5,738 bases of DNA from Pseudomonadota bacterium. Lineage in GTDB: Bacteria > Bdellovibrionota > UBA1018 > CAIMNF01. The DNA lies in the NCBI GenBank assembly GCA_027482725.1, contig JAIXVT010000202.1, positions 1-5,738 on the forward strand. The letters run 5' to 3'. Shown here piece after piece: positions 5,537 to 5,738 of the stretch. Position 1 is the first letter of the stretch, and each line of letters begins with the position of its first letter. The notes below the pieces were generated by a model. It was not told where the DNA came from. It did no database searches and was given only the letters and a program-made list of their open reading frames with translations. The translations under genes were made by a program, and so were the position numbers.

Positions 5537-5738
5537 TTATTTATTCGGTTTCAATGCCCAGGTGAGGATTGCTCCCAAAACCACACCAACGGCAAGCGCC
5601 GCAGCTTGGGAGCGCTGAAACACCCGAATAGACCATTCGATAGCTGGCGTGCAACTGATCCCGGGATTAATGATAGGCTCCGCGTACCACACTAAAATCT
5701 TGGGCATAAACCAACCGGTCAGTACCAACAACACAACG
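5537..5738 (-). CDS. 3' end of a small membrane protein gene (partial)
   Basis: A minus-strand frame is open from the right edge to a TAA at 5539-5537, giving about 66 visible residues. A hydrophobic stretch (VLLVLTGWFMPKILVWYA) is followed by a polar loop with PGISCTPAIEW, then RVFQRSQ and a second hydrophobic segment (AAALAVGVVLGAILTWAL) ending in KPNK. This suggests two membrane helices joined by a loop containing one cysteine. The inner starts (GTG at 5734, ATG at 5707) have no clear ribosome binding site, so the true start is probably beyond the window. The gene ends 97 bases before the lipoprotein start and runs in the same direction. The separate promoter and lack of a clear link suggest they are not strictly one operon. 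I do not recognise the family. Confidence 0.55.
   Translation of the reverse strand, partial: VVLLVLTGWFMPKILVWYAEPIINPGISCTPAIEWSIRVFQRSQAAALAVGVVLGAILTWALKPNK

Noticed and set aside
5523..5539. TAAACT-CTATA-AGTTTA hairpin overlapping the stop of the small membrane protein gene
   Set aside because: The stem is all but one pair A-T, and on the gene's strand it is followed by A rather than T residues, so it does not look like an intrinsic terminator.

Overview
The window looks like ordinary chromosomal DNA of moderate GC content from a diderm (Gram-negative) bacterium. The evidence is a large lipoprotein with a lipobox and an OmpA-like peptidoglycan-binding domain, plus two proteins with Sec signal peptides. 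The style (many exported hydrolases, AT-rich homopolymer runs) would fit a Bdellovibrio-like lineage, but that is an impression and nothing in the window proves it. I see no rRNA, tRNA, CRISPR array, insertion sequence or phage structural gene.

Layout. Positions 1-88 appear to hold the 5' end of a minus-strand gene that runs off the left edge. Positions 89-225 form a divergent regulatory region: a minus-strand sigma70-like promoter (181-210), three TTGCC/GGCAA half-sites, and the ribosome binding site of the plus-strand genes. Next comes a two-gene plus-strand operon. The first gene (226-1320) encodes an exported HAD-fold hydrolase. The second (1290-3515) overlaps it by 31 bp and encodes an exported calcineurin-like metallophosphoesterase whose last ~490 residues resemble the bacteriophage T5 A1 protein family. 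A convergent gap of 43 bp (3516-3558) separates the operon from a minus-strand gene (3559-5439) for a 626-residue OmpA-family lipoprotein. That gene has its own near-consensus promoter (5470-5498). At the right edge, 5537-5738 holds the 3' end of a minus-strand gene for a small membrane protein.

How the genes may work together. The operon pairs two exported metal-dependent phosphoester hydrolases, so a joint role in breaking down nucleic acid or other phosphoesters outside the cytoplasm is plausible but not shown. The lipoprotein probably tethers the outer membrane to peptidoglycan and is transcribed separately.

The best candidate for something undescribed is the second operon gene. It is a phage-A1-like phosphoesterase core fitted with a signal peptide and an unrecognised helical N-terminal domain, and the two parts are joined exactly at a 17-base poly(A) run. 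Slippage in that run would switch off the catalytic half.
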